Of a DNA stretch of 64,000 bases, positions 62,158-64,000 are shown in pieces. The notes beneath the pieces were generated by a model. It was not told the origin of the DNA, ran no database searches, and saw only the letters and a list, made by a program, of their open reading frames with translations. The stretch comes from Prado023 sp963706885 (GTDB taxonomy: Bacteria > Actinomycetota > Actinomycetes > S36-B12 > CAIYMF01), in assembly GCA_963706885.1 (NCBI GenBank), contig CAVPNX010000020.1, positions 1-64,000 of the forward strand, given 5' to 3'. Made by a program: the position numbers and the translations under genes. Position 1 is the stretch's first letter. Each line of letters opens with the position of its first letter.

Positions 62158-63609
62158 TCAGCCGATGAGCGGGAAGGTCGTGGCCACCACCAGGGCCAGC
62201 GGGATGGCCTGCGCCGAGGCGGCTGCCGCCGGGTCGCGCGCCCAGCCGGCCGGGATGGCCAGCAGCAGCAGGATCGGCACCATCAGGGGCACGGTCAGGG
62301 TCAGGAAGCCCGGCGCCCCGAGGAGCACGACCGAGGCCAGCAGCGCGACCACGACGATCAGCCGGCTGGCCACGAGGGCCACGGCACGGCGCCAGCCCCT
62401 GGCCCCGAGGAGGATCCGGGACTCGGCCCAGAACCAGGCACCGAGCACGACCAGCAGCACCCCGAACACCCACGGCCGAGGACCGACCAGGGAGTAGGCG
62501 GCCCACGTCAGCCGCGCAGGCAGCGCCATGGCCACGGCCAGGACACCACCGGCCAGGGCGCCCCACAGGAGGCCGCGCAGCGTCCCGAGGGGGGCATCCC
62601 GACGCCACGCGAACACACCGACCACGAGGGCCCCGACGGCGAACCAGCCCAGCAGGTACCCCGCCACCGCGACCGGGACCCACTCGGTCAGGGGCTGCAG
62701 GGCAGCCGCACCGAGGCTGGCCACCACGGCCGCCCCGGCAAGGGCCAGCACCGACCGGCCGATCCGCGCCGAGGGGACGGTGGCACCCCGGGTCGGGCTG
62801 CCACCAGCAGCCGCGAGCAACGGACGCGCGGCCAGCACCCCACCGAGGAGGACCAGCAGCAGGCCCACCATCCGGGCATCCCCCTGCGGCTGGCCGCCCC
62901 CGAGCCACCGGGCCACCTCGTCGAAGGACTGCTGCCGATAGATCACCGAGATGTGCTCGGCACCGGCGATCTCGACCGCGCGGCGGGCAGTCCCCTGCTC
63001 CGGGTCGCCGTACGTCTGACCGGGCTGCGCCTGCGGGTAGCCCGCCTGCAGCGACTGAAGGGCGGCCTCGGAGAACCGGGCCGGCTCAGCCGATCCCCAC
63101 AGGTTCAGCAGGTTGCGCGGCCGCGCCGGATCATCGGGCAGGTCCTCGGCGCTGGGCAGGCTGATCGCGACCGTGGCCTCGCTGCGGTTGTCCACCGCCC
63201 AGGAGGTCACGGCCCCCGCGCCCATCGAGTGCCCGACCACGGCCACGGGAAGGCCGGTCAGCTCGGCGGCCGTCCGCACCGCATCACCGACGGCGGGCTC
63301 CAGCACCCCGTCGGCCAGGGGTGCGGTGTTGCCGCCGTGACCGGGGAGATCGGGCATCACGACCACGTGACCGGCCCGCGCCAGCGCGCTGCCCATCGGG
63401 TCCATCATCGCCGCACTTCCGGAGAAGCCGTGGGACAGCACGATCGCGGGTGCCCGGACCTCGCCGGTGGGCTCCAGGATGCGGACCGGGGTGGCACCGG
63501 CCATGGCCGTGCTGCGCACCACGTCCCCGCTGGACCCGAGCAGCACAACGGTCCCTGCGGCCAGGAGCACCGCAGCGGCCACCCACCACCCCACGAACCG
63601 ACGCATCAC
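62158..63609 (-). CDS. Alpha/beta hydrolase with multi-pass membrane domain
   Basis: A 483-residue protein. A signal-anchor helix (WWVAAAVLLAAGTVVLL) precedes an alpha/beta hydrolase domain (residues about 40-240) with nucleophile GHSMGAG and the oxyanion-region block VLSHGFSGSAAMM. The remainder (about 250-483) has six or more hydrophobic helices. Lipase or esterase activity outside the membrane is likely. CACAAT (63617-63622 on this strand) ends 7 nt before GTG 63609, favouring this start over the next codon, ATG. Confidence 0.82.
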   Translation of the reverse strand: MMRRFVGWWVAAAVLLAAGTVVLLGSSGDVVRSTAMAGATPVRILEPTGEVRAPAIVLSHGFSGSAAMMDPMGSALARAGHVVVMPDLPGHGGNTAPLADGVLEPAVGDAVRTAAELTGLPVAVVGHSMGAGAVTSWAVDNRSEATVAISLPSAEDLPDDPARPRNLLNLWGSAEPARFSEAALQSLQAGYPQAQPGQTYGDPEQGTARRAVEIAGAEHISVIYRQQSFDEVARWLGGGQPQGDARMVGLLLVLLGGVLAARPLLAAAGGSPTRGATVPSARIGRSVLALAGAAVVASLGAAALQPLTEWVPVAVAGYLLGWFAVGALVVGVFAWRRDAPLGTLRGLLWGALAGGVLAVAMALPARLTWAAYSLVGPRPWVFGVLLVVLGAWFWAESRILLGARGWRRAVALVASRLIVVVALLASVVLLGAPGFLTLTVPLMVPILLLLAIPAGWARDPAAAASAQAIPLALVVATTFPLIG

Positions 63610-63723
63610 GGACCTGATTGTGCCGGTCGCGATGCCGCGCTGCCCGGCGTGCCCGGCGATGCCCGCCCCACCCCTCACCGCCACACAGCACCCGGGACCC
63701 GATTGGGGGCAGGATGGTGCCTC

Positions 63724-64000
63724 GTGGACGCCACCTTCCTCGACCATGTCCGGGGCCAGCTCGCCGAGATCACCGATCAGGGGCTGTACAAGCGCGAGCG
63801 GGTGATCACCACGGCCCAGGGCGCCTGGGTCGACGCCGACGGTCGCCACGTGATCAACCTCTGTGCCAACAACTACCTCGGCCTGTCCAACCACCCCGAG
63901 GTGGTCGAGGCCGCCGTCGACGGCCTGCGCTCCCACGGGTTCGGCCTGTCGAGCGTGCGGTTCATCTGCGGAACCCAGGACATCCACACCACCCTCGAGG
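63724..64000 (+). CDS. kbl: Glycine C-acetyltransferase (2-amino-3-ketobutyrate CoA ligase), 5' part
   Basis: The first 92 residues, cut by the window end, of an alpha-oxoamine synthase: LYKRERVITTAQGAWVDADG, INLCANNYLGLSNHPEVVEA and GLSSVRFICGTQDIHTTLE match KBL, which with threonine dehydrogenase converts threonine to glycine. SPT or KAS relatives are less likely given these blocks. GTG 63724 start; the neighbourhood of thrC fits threonine catabolism. Confidence 0.87.
   Translation, partial: MDATFLDHVRGQLAEITDQGLYKRERVITTAQGAWVDADGRHVINLCANNYLGLSNHPEVVEAAVDGLRSHGFGLSSVRFICGTQDIHTTLE

Overview
This window is a stretch of chromosome from a high-GC actinomycete. Supporting signs are the strong GC bias, actinobacterial families (DUF3027, DUF2530, DUF2771, DUF3263, DUF5709-like, Alpha-E/DUF403, WS/DGAT acyltransferases, bacterial XPB helicase, full-length IdeR/DtxR), CIRCE boxes in front of groEL, a c-di-AMP riboswitch before an NlpC/P60 gene, and many start codons lying only 6-7 nt after a -10-like hexamer (leaderless transcription). 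The species cannot be named from sequence alone. No rRNA, tRNA, CRISPR array, prophage or insertion sequence was recognised.

Layout: 0-6.5 kb holds apt, a TPR protein, a PlsC-like acyltransferase and the ATP-grasp / Alpha-E / transglutaminase cassette. 6.6-10.3 kb is a sulfur-handling operon: PocR-domain regulator, sulfide:quinone-oxidoreductase-like flavoprotein, DUF1641, TusE/DsrC and DsrE. 10.6-16.3 kb has a membrane acyltransferase, a DUF4097/DUF2089 pair and two tandem WS/DGAT genes. 16.4-18.5 kb has a secreted NlpC/P60 hydrolase under a c-di-AMP riboswitch, a CsoR/CstR-type repressor with its operator, and IdeR. 18.6-30.7 kb is mixed: photolyase, ParA with a ribbon-helix-helix partner, META/I78 lipoprotein, RelA/SpoT-domain protein, acetyltransferase, esterase, ZIP transporter, nucleotidyltransferase, HAD phosphatase, ketopantoate-reductase-like protein and several damaged frames.

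30.9-40.1 kb is a molybdenum island: TetR regulator, molybdopterin oxidoreductase, moeA, a mobA-DUF6457 fusion, then moaC-moaB-moaE-moaA-moaD and a MOT1-type molybdate transporter. 40.1-54 kb holds an ABC-2 exporter, a PH/SHOCT protein, pdxH, citrate synthase, serC, a propeller protein, DUF2530, DUF3027, a DUF2771 lipoprotein, a cold-shock protein, and the XPB helicase with its large neighbour protein. This order resembles the moa-citA-serC-csp-XPB area of mycobacteria as I remember it. 54-64 kb has CIRCE-controlled groEL, LtrA, a GNAT, small membrane proteins, a SAM-I riboswitch driving a threonine-synthase-like gene plus a CysO-like sulfur carrier, DUF3263, a lipase-like membrane protein and the start of kbl.

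Three things stand out. The SAM-I riboswitch / ThrC-like / CysO-like operon suggests homocysteine synthesis from O-phosphohomoserine and a protein thiocarboxylate. The PocR-SQR-DUF1641-TusE-DsrE operon looks like a dedicated sulfane-sulfur module. Three families of intergenic repeats are present. A caveat for all reading frames: at least ten conserved genes (groEL, moaA, moaB, pdxH and others) carry single-base indels, which look more like sequencing errors than decay.
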